DNA of 32,873 bases from an uncultured Acidimicrobiales bacterium (GTDB taxonomy: Bacteria > Actinomycetota > Acidimicrobiia > Acidimicrobiales > AC-14). Made by a program: the position numbers and the translations under genes. Below the pieces are notes generated by a model that saw only the letters and a list, made by a program, of their open reading frames with translations, made no database searches and was not told the DNA's origin. Each line of letters opens with the position of its first letter. Position 1 is the first letter of the stretch. The stretch is taken from NCBI GenBank assembly GCA_902805665.1, contig CADCTB010000025.1, positions 1-32,873 on the forward strand. The letters are read 5' to 3'. This document shows, in pieces, positions 1 through 9,173 of this stretch.

Positions 1-15
1 TCGGCTGCGGACCCC

Positions 16-1707
16 TTGCGCCTGACCCGGCCTGTCCACGCGACGAAGTTCGACATAGCGCCGGCGCGGACCTACCTCACGCCGTATCTCGCCGTCGACC
101 CCAAGAACAAGCTCAGGGTGGCCGGCGCCTTCATCGAGACGCGCACCAAGCGCTGTGGATTCATGCGGTCCACGGACGGCGGCACGACCTGGACCAGGCT
201 CGAGTCCTCGCCGTCGCCGCCCTCGTATCCGTTCTGTCTCATGACCAACAGCCACACCTTCCAGGGGAAGGTCGAGTGGGGCCGCGACGGCGCCCTGTAC
301 TACGCCCTCGACGGCTGGGACACCCAGGACGCACCTCGTCGCAGCGTCTTCCTCGCCCGCTCGGAGGATTTCGGGGACAGCTGGACGCCCGTGGCGGTGG
401 ACGACGCCCGCGGCACAGATGGCGCCGATCAGCTCGACAACCGGCCCCTCAGCAGCCTGACGGTGGACCGCAAGAGCGGCAACCAGGACGCCGTCTATCT
501 CGCCTGGCGCCGGCAGTTCCCGGGGCAGTCAACTCCCAACTCGAAGGCCAATGCCGCCATGGTGTCGGTATCGACCGACGGCGGCAGGACGTTCTCGCCG
601 CCTGTCGATCTTTCGCTGACCGTCTTCGGGGACGAGGCCAAGCGCCAACAGGCGCTGACGACGGCGACGACCGTGGCTGCGCCGGTCACGACGACGACCA
701 CCACACCGCTGGTGCCTGAATCGGGGCCGGCCGCTGGTTCCCCCGCCGGCGCCCAGCAGCCCGCGACCACGACGACGACCGTCCCTCCCAACTCCCGGGC
801 GGCGAACAAGACCGACGTCAACAACTTCGGCGGAAGCAATCCCGTCGTGGCCGTCGACGACAAGGGCACCGCATACGTCGCCTGGGTGACGCGCTACGCG
901 AACCTCACCCCGAGCCCGAGCTCCGCCCACTTCCTCTCCAAGTCCACCGACCGGGGGAAGACCTGGACGACCACGCAGATCACCCCGTTCGTCCCCGAGA
1001 ACATCAACAACTTCGGTGGCTACATGCTCCAGTGGAGCCCCGAGGGAGGCGGCGAGGGATCGTTGCACCTGGTCTACGAAGGGTCGAAACGCCCGGAGAT
1101 CGTGAACGAGGCGGACATCTTCTACCGCCGCTCGGGTGACGGCGGCAAGACCTGGTCCGACGCCACGGTGGTGAACGACGACGACCCCAAGGAAGTGTTC
1201 TTCTCGGGCCTGCCCCACCTGCAGGTCGCGCCCAACGGACGCCTGGACGCGGTGTGGTTCGACACGCGCGACGATCCGGGCCTCTCGTCCAACGACGTGT
1301 ACTACGCCTACTCGACCGACAACGGGCAGAGCTGGTCGAGGAACCAGCGGATCACCGATCGGTCGATCGACCGTCAGGTGGGGCCCTTCGCCGGCAACTT
1401 CGACCTCAACGGCCCACCGGGGCTGGCGTCGACCGACGCCTACGCCCTTATCGGCTGGGACGACACCCGGTTCGCCGAGCCGCTCAGCGACACCCAGGAC
1501 ATCTTCGTGGCCGCCGCCCAGTTCCGCGAGGTCGGTGGGGCCAACAGAGCAGCGGTGTACGCCCTGTCGGGCGTCGTCGGGCTCTTCGTCGTCGGACTGG
1601 CGCTCACCGCCGTGGCGCTGATCTCACGACGCAGGCGCGGCGCCGGCCCGAGAGAAGCGGCGACCACGACAGTCGGTTCGAGGCCGGGCTCCCGCAGCAG
1701 CACCTGA
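16..1707 (+). CDS. BNR/Asp-box sialidase-like beta-propeller protein with C-terminal TM anchor (5' end probably truncated by window edge)
   Basis: Repeated Asp-box motifs (STDGGTTW, SEDFGDSW, STDGGRTF, STDRGKTW, SGDGGKTW, STDNGQSW); C-terminal hydrophobic segment AVYALSGVVGLFVVGLALTAVALISRRRR. Frame is open upstream of the TTG at 16. Confidence 0.85.
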   Translation: MRLTRPVHATKFDIAPARTYLTPYLAVDPKNKLRVAGAFIETRTKRCGFMRSTDGGTTWTRLESSPSPPSYPFCLMTNSHTFQGKVEWGRDGALYYALDGWDTQDAPRRSVFLARSEDFGDSWTPVAVDDARGTDGADQLDNRPLSSLTVDRKSGNQDAVYLAWRRQFPGQSTPNSKANAAMVSVSTDGGRTFSPPVDLSLTVFGDEAKRQQALTTATTVAAPVTTTTTTPLVPESGPAAGSPAGAQQPATTTTTVPPNSRAANKTDVNNFGGSNPVVAVDDKGTAYVAWVTRYANLTPSPSSAHFLSKSTDRGKTWTTTQITPFVPENINNFGGYMLQWSPEGGGEGSLHLVYEGSKRPEIVNEADIFYRRSGDGGKTWSDATVVNDDDPKEVFFSGLPHLQVAPNGRLDAVWFDTRDDPGLSSNDVYYAYSTDNGQSWSRNQRITDRSIDRQVGPFAGNFDLNGPPGLASTDAYALIGWDDTRFAEPLSDTQDIFVAAAQFREVGGANRAAVYALSGVVGLFVVGLALTAVALISRRRRGAGPREAATTTVGSRPGSRSST

Positions 1708-1742
1708 GCGCTCTCCGCCCAATCGGGGGGAACGCCCCTCAC

Positions 1743-2387
1743 TCAGCCGGGGCGCCGGGCCACCACAGTCACGAGGGGCGGGAGGACGACCGGGTCGTCG
1801 CCGGGATCCACGCCGGTGAGGTGGGTCAGGTACTCGGCCACCGGCCCGGGCCCGGCGCCGGCGGGCGCCTCGGCCCAGGCGTCGACCACCTCGAGTCCCG
1901 CCTGGCGGGCCAGGGCGGGTAGGAGGGCGCCGACGTCGGGATGCCGGGCCTCGGCCATGGACATGGCCGCCCCGTCCACCCGGCCCGCGGTGGTGATCGG
2001 CTCCTGAGCCACCACCCAGCCCCGCGGCCGGACGGCGGCGCCCATGCGGGTCAGCACCACCAGCGGATCGTGCACGTGCAGCAGGAGGAAGCGGCAGAAC
2101 GCCAGGTCCACCGGCTCGGGCAGCAACAGGTCCTCGCCCCTCTGGGTGATGGCGACGACCTGGGCGGATGCGGCGGCGACCTCGGCCACCTGGTCGCGAG
2201 CCGCCGGATCGCTGTCGATGGCGTAGACCCTGCCGTCGCGTCCCACGATCTCCGCCAGGGCCACGCTGACGTCGCCTCCGCCGGCGCCGACGTCGGCGCA
2301 GCGCCATCCCTCGCGCAGCCCGAGCCGGTCGAGCGCGGTCATGAGCGGCCGCCGGTAGACGTCGTTGCGCAGGCCGAGCTCGATCAT
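1743..2387 (-). CDS. Class I SAM-dependent methyltransferase
   Basis: CADVGAGGGDVSVALAEIVGRDGRVYAIDSDP motif I region; LAFCRFLLLHVHDPLVVLTRMGAAVRPRGWVVAQEP. Confidence 0.85.
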   Translation of the reverse strand: MIELGLRNDVYRRPLMTALDRLGLREGWRCADVGAGGGDVSVALAEIVGRDGRVYAIDSDPAARDQVAEVAAASAQVVAITQRGEDLLLPEPVDLAFCRFLLLHVHDPLVVLTRMGAAVRPRGWVVAQEPITTAGRVDGAAMSMAEARHPDVGALLPALARQAGLEVVDAWAEAPAGAGPGPVAEYLTHLTGVDPGDDPVVLPPLVTVVARRPG

Positions 2388-2446
2388 GGGATGCGACGTT
2401 ACGCTGCGCCGCGTCCGGCGCCGGAGGGCCGGACCACAATGGAACA

Positions 2447-3313
2447 GTGAGGGCCATCCAGGATTCGCTCACGGCATGGGCCGAGGGCGCCCGGAGGGAC
2501 CTGCCATGGCGGCGGACCCGCGACCCCTGGGCGGTCCTGGTCAGCGAGCTCATGCTGCAGCAGACGCAGGTGGCGCGGGTCGTCCCCCGCTACGAGGAGT
2601 TCCTGGCCCGGTTCCCCACGCCGGCAGCAACGGCGTCGGCGCCAGTGGCCGAGGTGGTGCGGGCCTGGGCCGGGCTCGGCTACAACCGCCGCGCGGTGAA
2701 CCTCCACCGGGCCGCGGGCGAGATCGTCCGTCGCCACGGTGGCGTCCTCCCCGCGACGCTGACCGACCTGGTGGCCCTTCCCGGCGTCGGCGCCTACACG
2801 GCCCGGGCGGTGCTGGCTTTCGCCTTCGAGGCCGACGTCGGCGTGGTGGAGGTGAACAGCGCCCGGGTGCTGGCTCGGGCCGTCGCCGGCCGTCCCCTCG
2901 CCGCTCGCGAGGCCCAGGTCATGGCGGACGCCCTCGTTCCCGATGGCGGGGGATGGGCGTGGAACCAGGCGATGCTCGACCTGGGCGCCACGGTGTGCAC
3001 GAAGTCGGCGCCGGGTTGCCTGGCGTGCCCACTGCGGGCGTGCTGCGCCTGGGCCGCGACCGGCGCGTCGGGCGCCGATCCCGCGACCGGCTCGGCCGGT
3101 TGCGGCGCCGCCCAGTCGACCTTCGCCGGCTCCGACCGCCAGGGTCGCGGCCGCCTGGTCGACGCCCTCCGGCTGGGCCCGGTGCCCCGGTCCGCGCTGG
3201 CCGAGGCTGCCGGGTGGCCGGCCGATCCGGAGCGGGCGGGGCGGGTGGCCCGCGGGCTGGTGGCCGACGGGCTGGCTGTGATGGTGGAGGACACGCTCCA
3301 CCTACCGGGATGA
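2447..3313 (+). CDS. mutY: A/G-specific adenine glycosylase (HhH-GPD, 4Fe-4S), apparently without NUDIX-like C-terminal domain
   Basis: VSELMLQQTQVARVVPRYEEF, LPGVGAYTARAVLAFAF, VEVNSARVLARAV and CTKSAPGCLACPLRACC cluster motif. Confidence 0.85.
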   Translation: MRAIQDSLTAWAEGARRDLPWRRTRDPWAVLVSELMLQQTQVARVVPRYEEFLARFPTPAATASAPVAEVVRAWAGLGYNRRAVNLHRAAGEIVRRHGGVLPATLTDLVALPGVGAYTARAVLAFAFEADVGVVEVNSARVLARAVAGRPLAAREAQVMADALVPDGGGWAWNQAMLDLGATVCTKSAPGCLACPLRACCAWAATGASGADPATGSAGCGAAQSTFAGSDRQGRGRLVDALRLGPVPRSALAEAAGWPADPERAGRVARGLVADGLAVMVEDTLHLPG

Positions 3314-3346
3314 CGCAGGCGTGGTCGTGGCACCCGGGCGCGTAGC

Positions 3347-3862
3347 GTGAGCGCCATCGACCCGCCCGGCTTCGCCAGCGCCCCCACGAGCATCGACGAG
3401 GCCCGGTTCCGCCAGGTCCTCGGCCACTTCGCCACCGGGGTCACCGTGGTGACCGGGGTCGACGACGGCCGCCCCGTCGGCCTCGCCGTCAACTCCTTCA
3501 CGTCGGTGTCGCTGGAGCCGGCGCTGGTGGCGTTCTGCGTCGGCATCCGATCGGCGACGTGGCCCGGCCTCCGGACGGCCGGCACGTTCTGCGTCAACAT
3601 CCTGGCCGACGACCAGGAGGCGCTCTCCCGGGCCTTCGCCGCCCGCGGGCCCGAGCGCTTCCAGGGCGTGGGCTGGCGCCCGGCCCCGTCGGGTGCCCCG
3701 ATCCTGACCGGGGTGCTGGCCTGGATCGACTGCACGGTGCACGCCGAGCACGAGGCCGGCGACCACGTGATCGTCGTGGGACGAGCCCGCGCCCTCAACG
3801 TCGAGCACGAGGGACGTCCGCTGGTGTTCTACCGGGGCGGCTACGGTCGATTCGAATTATGA
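3347..3862 (+). CDS. Flavin reductase family (FMN-binding) protein
   Basis: FRQVLGHFATGVTVVTGVDDGRPVGLAVNSFTSVSLEPALVAFCV is typical of flavin reductase-like domains; GTG start. Confidence 0.88.
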   Translation: MSAIDPPGFASAPTSIDEARFRQVLGHFATGVTVVTGVDDGRPVGLAVNSFTSVSLEPALVAFCVGIRSATWPGLRTAGTFCVNILADDQEALSRAFAARGPERFQGVGWRPAPSGAPILTGVLAWIDCTVHAEHEAGDHVIVVGRARALNVEHEGRPLVFYRGGYGRFEL

Positions 3863-4416
3863 GCTTCGCAACCGTCACCGAGTCCGACGTCGTCAAGGGC
3901 GTGTACATCGTCGAGCCGACGGCCTTCGGCGACTCCCGAGGCCGCTTCGTCGAGAGTTACCGGCGGTCCTGGTTCCCCCACGGGCGGGAGATGGTGCAGT
4001 CGAACCGCTCCGACAAGATCGCCAGCACGGTCGTCGGCCTCCACTACCACCTGCACCAGGCCGACTACTGGTACTTCACCAAGGGTGACTCGCTGGTGGT
4101 GCTGCACGACCTGCGGGAAGGGTCGCCGACCGATGGCGCCACTCTCCACCTGGAGATCGGCGAGGCCGATGGTCGGGGCGTGTTCATCCCGCCGGGCGTG
4201 GCCCACGGCTTCGCCGCCCTCACCGACCTCACCATCACCTACATGGTCGACCAGTACTACAACCCCGAGGACGAGCTGGGGGTGGCTTGGGACGACCCCG
4301 CTCTCCAGGCCGACTGGCGGCTGTCAGAGCCGATCCTCTCCGACCGGGACAAGAAGAACCCGCTGCGGGCCGACATCCCGCCCGGCCGCCAGCCCTACTG
4401 GGGCCTGCGGACCTAG
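3859..4416 (+). CDS. dTDP-4-dehydrorhamnose 3,5-epimerase (RmlC)-like protein
   Basis: VEPTAFGDSRGRFVESYRRSWF...GLHYHLHQADYWYFTKGDSLVVLHDLREGS...FIPPGVAHGFAALTDLTITYMVDQYYNPEDELGVAWDDP; ATGA overlap with the upstream gene. Confidence 0.88.
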   Translation: MSFATVTESDVVKGVYIVEPTAFGDSRGRFVESYRRSWFPHGREMVQSNRSDKIASTVVGLHYHLHQADYWYFTKGDSLVVLHDLREGSPTDGATLHLEIGEADGRGVFIPPGVAHGFAALTDLTITYMVDQYYNPEDELGVAWDDPALQADWRLSEPILSDRDKKNPLRADIPPGRQPYWGLRT

Positions 4417-4520
4417 CGGGTCGCCGGAACCACCGGTCGCCCGGCCTCTTCAGCGGTGCGGCCCCTTGCCGGGGATACGATCCGGGACCGGACCGGCGAC
4501 GACCTTGGCAGGGGGCAACG

Positions 4521-5015
4521 ATGATCAGGCGCTTGTGGACGATCGCGGCAGTGGCGGTGGCTGTCCTCGGTCCGGTCACCGCTGCTTCGGCGGAGTCGGG
4601 ACCGCAGACCTTCCTTCTCTACCAAGGACCGGGCGAGGCCCAGTTCACGGTGTACGCCGCCGGTCCCATCAGCGGTATCGGCACCGACTTCCTGCTGGCG
4701 GAGCGGGTCGATCCCTCCACCGGACGGACGCAGAGGGACACCGAGACCGTGTTTCCGGGTGGCAGCACGTTCAACACCCTGACCGTTCTGGAGAACTCGT
4801 TGCAGTTCGACCCCCGGACCTGCGTCGCCCGGGTGACCGGACGGTCCCATCTCGACATCACCGGCGGCACCGGCGACTTCGAGGGCGTGAGCGGAAGCGG
4901 CGAAGTGGAGTTCCTGGCCATCTCCATCAGCGAGCGGACGCCGCAGGGCTGCTCACGTACTGAGATGAGGACATACGCCATCGCCCGCATCACAGGCACT
5001 GCGGACGTCCCGTAG
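4521..5015 (+). CDS. Secreted allene-oxide-cyclase-barrel-like protein
   Basis: Signal peptide MIRRLWTIAAVAVAVLGPVTAASA; TCVARVTGRSHLDITGGTGDFEGVSGSGEVEF motif, shared with the product of 18857-19360. Confidence 0.65.
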   Translation: MIRRLWTIAAVAVAVLGPVTAASAESGPQTFLLYQGPGEAQFTVYAAGPISGIGTDFLLAERVDPSTGRTQRDTETVFPGGSTFNTLTVLENSLQFDPRTCVARVTGRSHLDITGGTGDFEGVSGSGEVEFLAISISERTPQGCSRTEMRTYAIARITGTADVP

Positions 5016-5120
5016 GACCGCTCGCTAACGCCTTGAGCCGGTGATTGCCGCACGACGCGAGCGGGCTAGGGTCGACCCCAGTTTGCTCGGCATGTCGAGC
5101 ATCGAAGCGAGCGGGAGGTA

Positions 5121-5588
5121 GTGGTGAAGCGATTCGGTGTCGGACTCGTTCTGGTCCTTGGTCTCTTGGTGGGCGCCGCCGCGCCGGCGACAGCCCAGAC
5201 TTCGTCCTTCGATCCGTCGCGGTACTTCGGTCCCATCGCCGGCGGGCCTGCCGTCTTCCCGGTGGACGACGGCGACAACCCGGTCCAGTCTTGCCTGGAG
5301 AACAACAACACCGTCCTCGAGGCGAACCCGTTCGGTCCACCGGAGCCCGTCGAGCTGTCCTTCGAAGCGTGCGTCTCCAGCCTTTTCCTCGGCCGGCTGA
5401 GCTGGCTCGCCTACTACCAGAACTGCGCTGAGCTCGAGGGATTCTTCGCCATGGAGAACGCGTCGGGCCAGCCGTACCCGTACTCCTTCTACGGGAACCC
5501 GGGCTACACCGCCAACAACCGGTTCGATTGCATCTACTTCGTGTGGTCGTTCCACACCGGCCAGCTCCCGCCGGGACCGGCTTCGTAG
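5121..5588 (+). CDS. Secreted protein of unknown function
   Basis: Signal peptide VKRFGVGLVLVLGLLVGAAAPATAQ; Cys-containing mature region; RBS-like GGGAGG upstream of GTG. Confidence 0.65.
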   Translation: MVKRFGVGLVLVLGLLVGAAAPATAQTSSFDPSRYFGPIAGGPAVFPVDDGDNPVQSCLENNNTVLEANPFGPPEPVELSFEACVSSLFLGRLSWLAYYQNCAELEGFFAMENASGQPYPYSFYGNPGYTANNRFDCIYFVWSFHTGQLPPGPAS

Positions 5589-5589
5589 C

Positions 5590-5994
5590 TCAGCCGGCTA
5601 CCCCTGACGGCGGCCGGCGGACGTAGTCGTCGACCGCCTGGGCGCCCACCAGCCGGGCCGTGACGTTGCCCTCGACGTCAGCGAGCAGGACGGTGGGCGC
5701 CGAGCGGATCGAGAACGACTCGGCCAGGTGCGGCTCCCGGGTGGCGTCGACCTTGACCACCCGGGCGCCGGGATCCGACGCCCGTAGGCTGGCCTCCACC
5801 GGGCCGCACGTCGCGCAGTACGGGGATGTGAACACCACCCAGGTCCGGTCGGCGCCCGCCCGCAGTGAGTCGGGGACGAGCGGGTGGATGGGCTTCTCGT
5901 CCTGCAGTCGGGCGCGCCACGCCCGGTAGAGGCGCCCGGCCAGCGCGATGGCGAACAGGATGACGATGACGATGACGCCGCGGGCCATGAACAT
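5590..5994 (-). CDS. Membrane-anchored thioredoxin-like protein
   Basis: N-terminal TM followed by WVVFTSPYCATCGPVEASLRA (CxxC) and RSAPTVLLADVEG. Confidence 0.8.
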   Translation of the reverse strand: MFMARGVIVIVILFAIALAGRLYRAWRARLQDEKPIHPLVPDSLRAGADRTWVVFTSPYCATCGPVEASLRASDPGARVVKVDATREPHLAESFSIRSAPTVLLADVEGNVTARLVGAQAVDDYVRRPPSGVAG

Positions 5995-6423
5995 CTAGCC
6001 GGCCACTGGGCGGCGGCGGGCCAGGACCAGGTAGATCTCGCAGCCCACGCAGATGCCCGTGGCGGCGGACAGACCGGCCAGCGCGGCCACCATCAGGGCG
6101 AGTGCCCACCCGAGGCCGGCATGGCCGGCTGCGAACGCCAGGGCACCGGCGGTGAGGAAGACGACGCCTACTGCGGCGGCGAACCGGGGAGGTCGAGGGT
6201 CCTCCATCTCGGCCGGTGGGGCCAGGCGAGGTCGGATCACCTTGGCGTAGAAGACCAGGAACGGTCCGTACTTCGGCCCCAGAGCCGCACCGGCGAGAAG
6301 GACGAGGGCGAAGAGCGGCACCACGGGGCGCCAGTCGACCAGGAAGCCGGTCAGCAGGGCCACCGACAGCACCGCCTGGTTGAAGCGGGGCCCACGAGGG
6401 TCGATGGGGGCGGGAGCGGGCAT
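5995..6423 (-). CDS. DUF4395 integral membrane protein
   Basis: DPRGPRFNQAVLSVALLTGFL...TGICVGCEIYLVLARRR; abuts the thioredoxin gene. Confidence 0.8.
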   Translation of the reverse strand: MPAPAPIDPRGPRFNQAVLSVALLTGFLVDWRPVVPLFALVLLAGAALGPKYGPFLVFYAKVIRPRLAPPAEMEDPRPPRFAAAVGVVFLTAGALAFAAGHAGLGWALALMVAALAGLSAATGICVGCEIYLVLARRRPVAG

Positions 6424-6482
6424 GGCACCATCCTAAACCCGACCTAGCGGGTCGGCATTCCGCGACCGGTCAAGATGCTCGG

Positions 6483-6731
6483 ATGGAGCTCACCGGGAAG
6501 GTCGTGATCGTCCCGGTGGACTGGGCCGGCGCCGCCGGGCTGGCGACGAGAATGTCCGCGGCGGGGGCCACGGTGGTGCTGGTGGGGCCCGACGGTGACG
6601 CCGCCGGACAGCTGGCCGCGACGCTGGAGGCGGGCGGGGCCGGCCGGCCGGCCTTGTTCGTGACCGACGGCTCGCCCGAGGGCCTCGACGCGCTGGCGGC
6701 CTTCGTCTCAGAGCTTTTCCGGCCGGCATAA
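6483..6731 (+). CDS. Short Rossmann-like (SDR-derived) protein, 82 aa
   Basis: LTGKVVIVPVDWAGAAGLATRMSAAGATVVLVGPDGDAAGQLAATLE resembles an SDR N-terminus with an altered glycine motif; ends after about 80 aa. Confidence 0.5.
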   Translation: MELTGKVVIVPVDWAGAAGLATRMSAAGATVVLVGPDGDAAGQLAATLEAGGAGRPALFVTDGSPEGLDALAAFVSELFRPA

Positions 6732-6751
6732 ATCGGCGAGCCGGTAGATTC

Positions 6752-7486
6752 GTGCGGGTGAAGCCGGTCATCGGAATCTCCGCCCATCCCCGCATCGTGG
6801 AGATCGCCACCGGGCCCGCGCTCCTGCACACCGCCAGCCGGTACTACGTCGAGAGCGTGGAACGGGCCGGCGGCGTGCCTGTCGTCCTGCCCGTGCTCGA
6901 CCCCGATGCGGTCGACTACCTGTTGCCTGCGGTGAGCGGCGTCCTGCTGACCGGCGGTGGCGACGTAGCGCCGTCCCGCTACGGCGCCATGCCCATCGCC
7001 GAGACCCACAACGTCGACCCGCTGCGCGACGCCTTCGAGATCCGCCTGATCCAGGCCGCGATCGAGGCCGACATGCCCCTCCTCGCCACGTGCCGGGGCA
7101 TGCAGGTGCTCAACGTGGCCATGGGCGGCTCGTTGATCCAGCACGTCCCCCACGCCACCGGACAGGAGCACGACCGCGTCGACCGGTGGCGGGAGAGCGT
7201 CCACCGGGTGAAGATCGAGCCCGACAGCCACCTCGCCGAGGCCCTGGGCGCCACCGAGATCGACGTGAACTCCATCCATCACCAGGCGGTCGACCAGGCC
7301 GCGCCCGGCACCCGGGCCGTCGCCTGGGCCGAGGACGACACCGTGGAGGCCATCGAGGTGCCCGGCAGCCCCCACGTGGTGGCCGTGCAGTGGCATCCGG
7401 AGCTGCTGGAGGACTGGCCCGAGCACCAGGGCCTGTTCCGCCAGCTCGTCGAGCACGCTGCGGCCCGGGCCCAGTCGCAGGGGTGA
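6752..7486 (+). CDS. Gamma-glutamyl-gamma-aminobutyrate hydrolase family / class I GATase (peptidase C26)
   Basis: PVIGISAHPR, GVLLTGGGDVAPSRYG, LATCRGMQVLNVAMGGSLIQH, NSIHHQAV, AVQWHPELL. Confidence 0.9.
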   Translation: MRVKPVIGISAHPRIVEIATGPALLHTASRYYVESVERAGGVPVVLPVLDPDAVDYLLPAVSGVLLTGGGDVAPSRYGAMPIAETHNVDPLRDAFEIRLIQAAIEADMPLLATCRGMQVLNVAMGGSLIQHVPHATGQEHDRVDRWRESVHRVKIEPDSHLAEALGATEIDVNSIHHQAVDQAAPGTRAVAWAEDDTVEAIEVPGSPHVVAVQWHPELLEDWPEHQGLFRQLVEHAAARAQSQG

Positions 7487-7561
7487 ACCCGGGATGATCC
7501 TGCGCAGGGGGTTTGTTACTATCTACGTAGGAGAAATTGTCTCTCGGAAGCTGGTGCGCTG

Positions 7562-8962
7562 ATGGCTACGACCGAACTCGATCTGGGCAGGTACAAGCTC
7601 GGGTGGCACGACGTCGAGGATTATGTCTTCAAGCCCAAGAAGGGCCTGAACGAGGACATCGTCAACGAGATGTCGTGGATGAAGGGCGAGCCCGAGTGGA
7701 TGCGCCAGTTCCGCCTCCGGGCTCTGCGCACCTTCGAGCGCAAGCCCATGGCGCCCTGGTTCGCGGTCAACATGCCCGACCTCGACTTCCAGGACATCTT
7801 CTATTACATCAAGCCCACCGACCAGCAGGTGAGCTCCTGGGACCAGCTGCCCGACTCGGTCAAGGAGACCTACGAGAAGCTGGGCATCCCCGAGGCCGAG
7901 CGCAAGTACCTGGCCGGCGTCACCGCCCAGTACGAGTCCGAGGTCGTCTACCACAAGAACCGTGAAGACCTCGAGGCCATGGGCGTGCTGTTCATGGACA
8001 TGGACACTGCCCTGCGGGAGCACCCGGAGATCCTCAAGGAGTACTTCGGCACCGTCATCCCCCCGGGCGACAACAAGTTCGCGGCCCTGAACTCGGCCGT
8101 CTGGTCGGGCGGGTCGTTCATCTACGTGCCGCCGGGCGTCGAGGTCGACATGCCCCTGCAGGCCTACTTCCGGATCAACGCCGAGAACATGGGCCAGTTC
8201 GAGCGCACGCTGATCATCGCCGACGAGGGCTCCACCATCCACTACATCGAGGGCTGCTCGGCTCCCGTGTACAGCTCCGACTCGCTGCACTCTGCAGTCG
8301 TCGAGCTCATCGCCAAGCCCAGCGCCCACATCACCTACACGACCATCCAGAACTGGTCGACCAACGTGTACAACCTGGTCACCAAGCGGGCCAAGGCGGA
8401 GACCGAGGCCCGGGTGGAGTGGATCGACGGCAACATCGGCAGCCGGCTGACCATGAAGTACCCATCGGTGTACCTCATGGGCCCGAAGGCCCAGGGCGAG
8501 GTCCTCTCGGTGGCCTACGCCGGCGCCGGCATGCACCAGGACGCCGGTGCCCAGATGGTCCACGCCGCCCCGGAGACCACCTCCACCATCATCTCCAAGT
8601 CGATCTGCAAGGACGGCGGCCGCACGTCGTACCGGGGCAAGGTCCGGGTCGAGCCGGGCGCCTACGGGGCCAAGAGCCACGTGCGCTGCGACGCCCTGAT
8701 CCTCGACGAGGACAGCCGCTCGGACACGTACCCGTACATGGAGATCGGCGAGCGTGACGCCCGCATCGGTCACGAGGCCACGGTCTCCAAGGTGGGCGAG
8801 GACCAGCTCTTCTACCTGATGAGCCGGGGCCTTTCGGAGCAGCAGGCCATGAGCATGATCGTCAACGGCTTCATCGAGCCGGTCACCCGCACCCTGCCCA
8901 TGGAGTACGCAGTGGAGTGGTCGCGGCTGATCGAGCTCAACATGGAAGGGTCGGTGGGCTAG
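7562..8962 (+). CDS. sufB: Fe-S cluster assembly protein SufB
   Basis: Full-length SufB-like protein: SFIYVPPGVEVDMPLQAYFRINAENMGQFERTLIIADEGSTIHYIEGCSAP...SRGLSEQQAMSMIVNGFIEPVTRTLPMEYAVEWSRLIELNMEGSVG. Confidence 0.97.
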   Translation: MATTELDLGRYKLGWHDVEDYVFKPKKGLNEDIVNEMSWMKGEPEWMRQFRLRALRTFERKPMAPWFAVNMPDLDFQDIFYYIKPTDQQVSSWDQLPDSVKETYEKLGIPEAERKYLAGVTAQYESEVVYHKNREDLEAMGVLFMDMDTALREHPEILKEYFGTVIPPGDNKFAALNSAVWSGGSFIYVPPGVEVDMPLQAYFRINAENMGQFERTLIIADEGSTIHYIEGCSAPVYSSDSLHSAVVELIAKPSAHITYTTIQNWSTNVYNLVTKRAKAETEARVEWIDGNIGSRLTMKYPSVYLMGPKAQGEVLSVAYAGAGMHQDAGAQMVHAAPETTSTIISKSICKDGGRTSYRGKVRVEPGAYGAKSHVRCDALILDEDSRSDTYPYMEIGERDARIGHEATVSKVGEDQLFYLMSRGLSEQQAMSMIVNGFIEPVTRTLPMEYAVEWSRLIELNMEGSVG

Positions 8963-9159
8963 TGGGCCTCTTCGACAAGGCCAAGGACCTCGCCGGTCAG
9001 CACGCCGACAAGGTGGGCGACGCCATCGACAGGGCGGCCGACATGGTCGACGAGAAGACGGGCGGCAAGTACGCCGACCAGATCGACAAGGGCGCCGAAG
9101 CAGCCAAGGGCTTCGTCGACGACCCCGAGGGCGACACCGCACCTCCCCGCCGCCCGTAG
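8962..9159 (+). CDS. Rv0909/MT0933-family antitoxin-like small protein
   Basis: From GTG 8962: MGLFDKAKDLAGQHADKVGDAIDRAADMVDEKTGGKYADQIDKGAEAAKGFVDD, matching the family pattern; start overlaps the sufB stop. Confidence 0.75.
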   Translation: MGLFDKAKDLAGQHADKVGDAIDRAADMVDEKTGGKYADQIDKGAEAAKGFVDDPEGDTAPPRRP

Positions 9160-9173
9160 CTAGCGTCGGGCGG

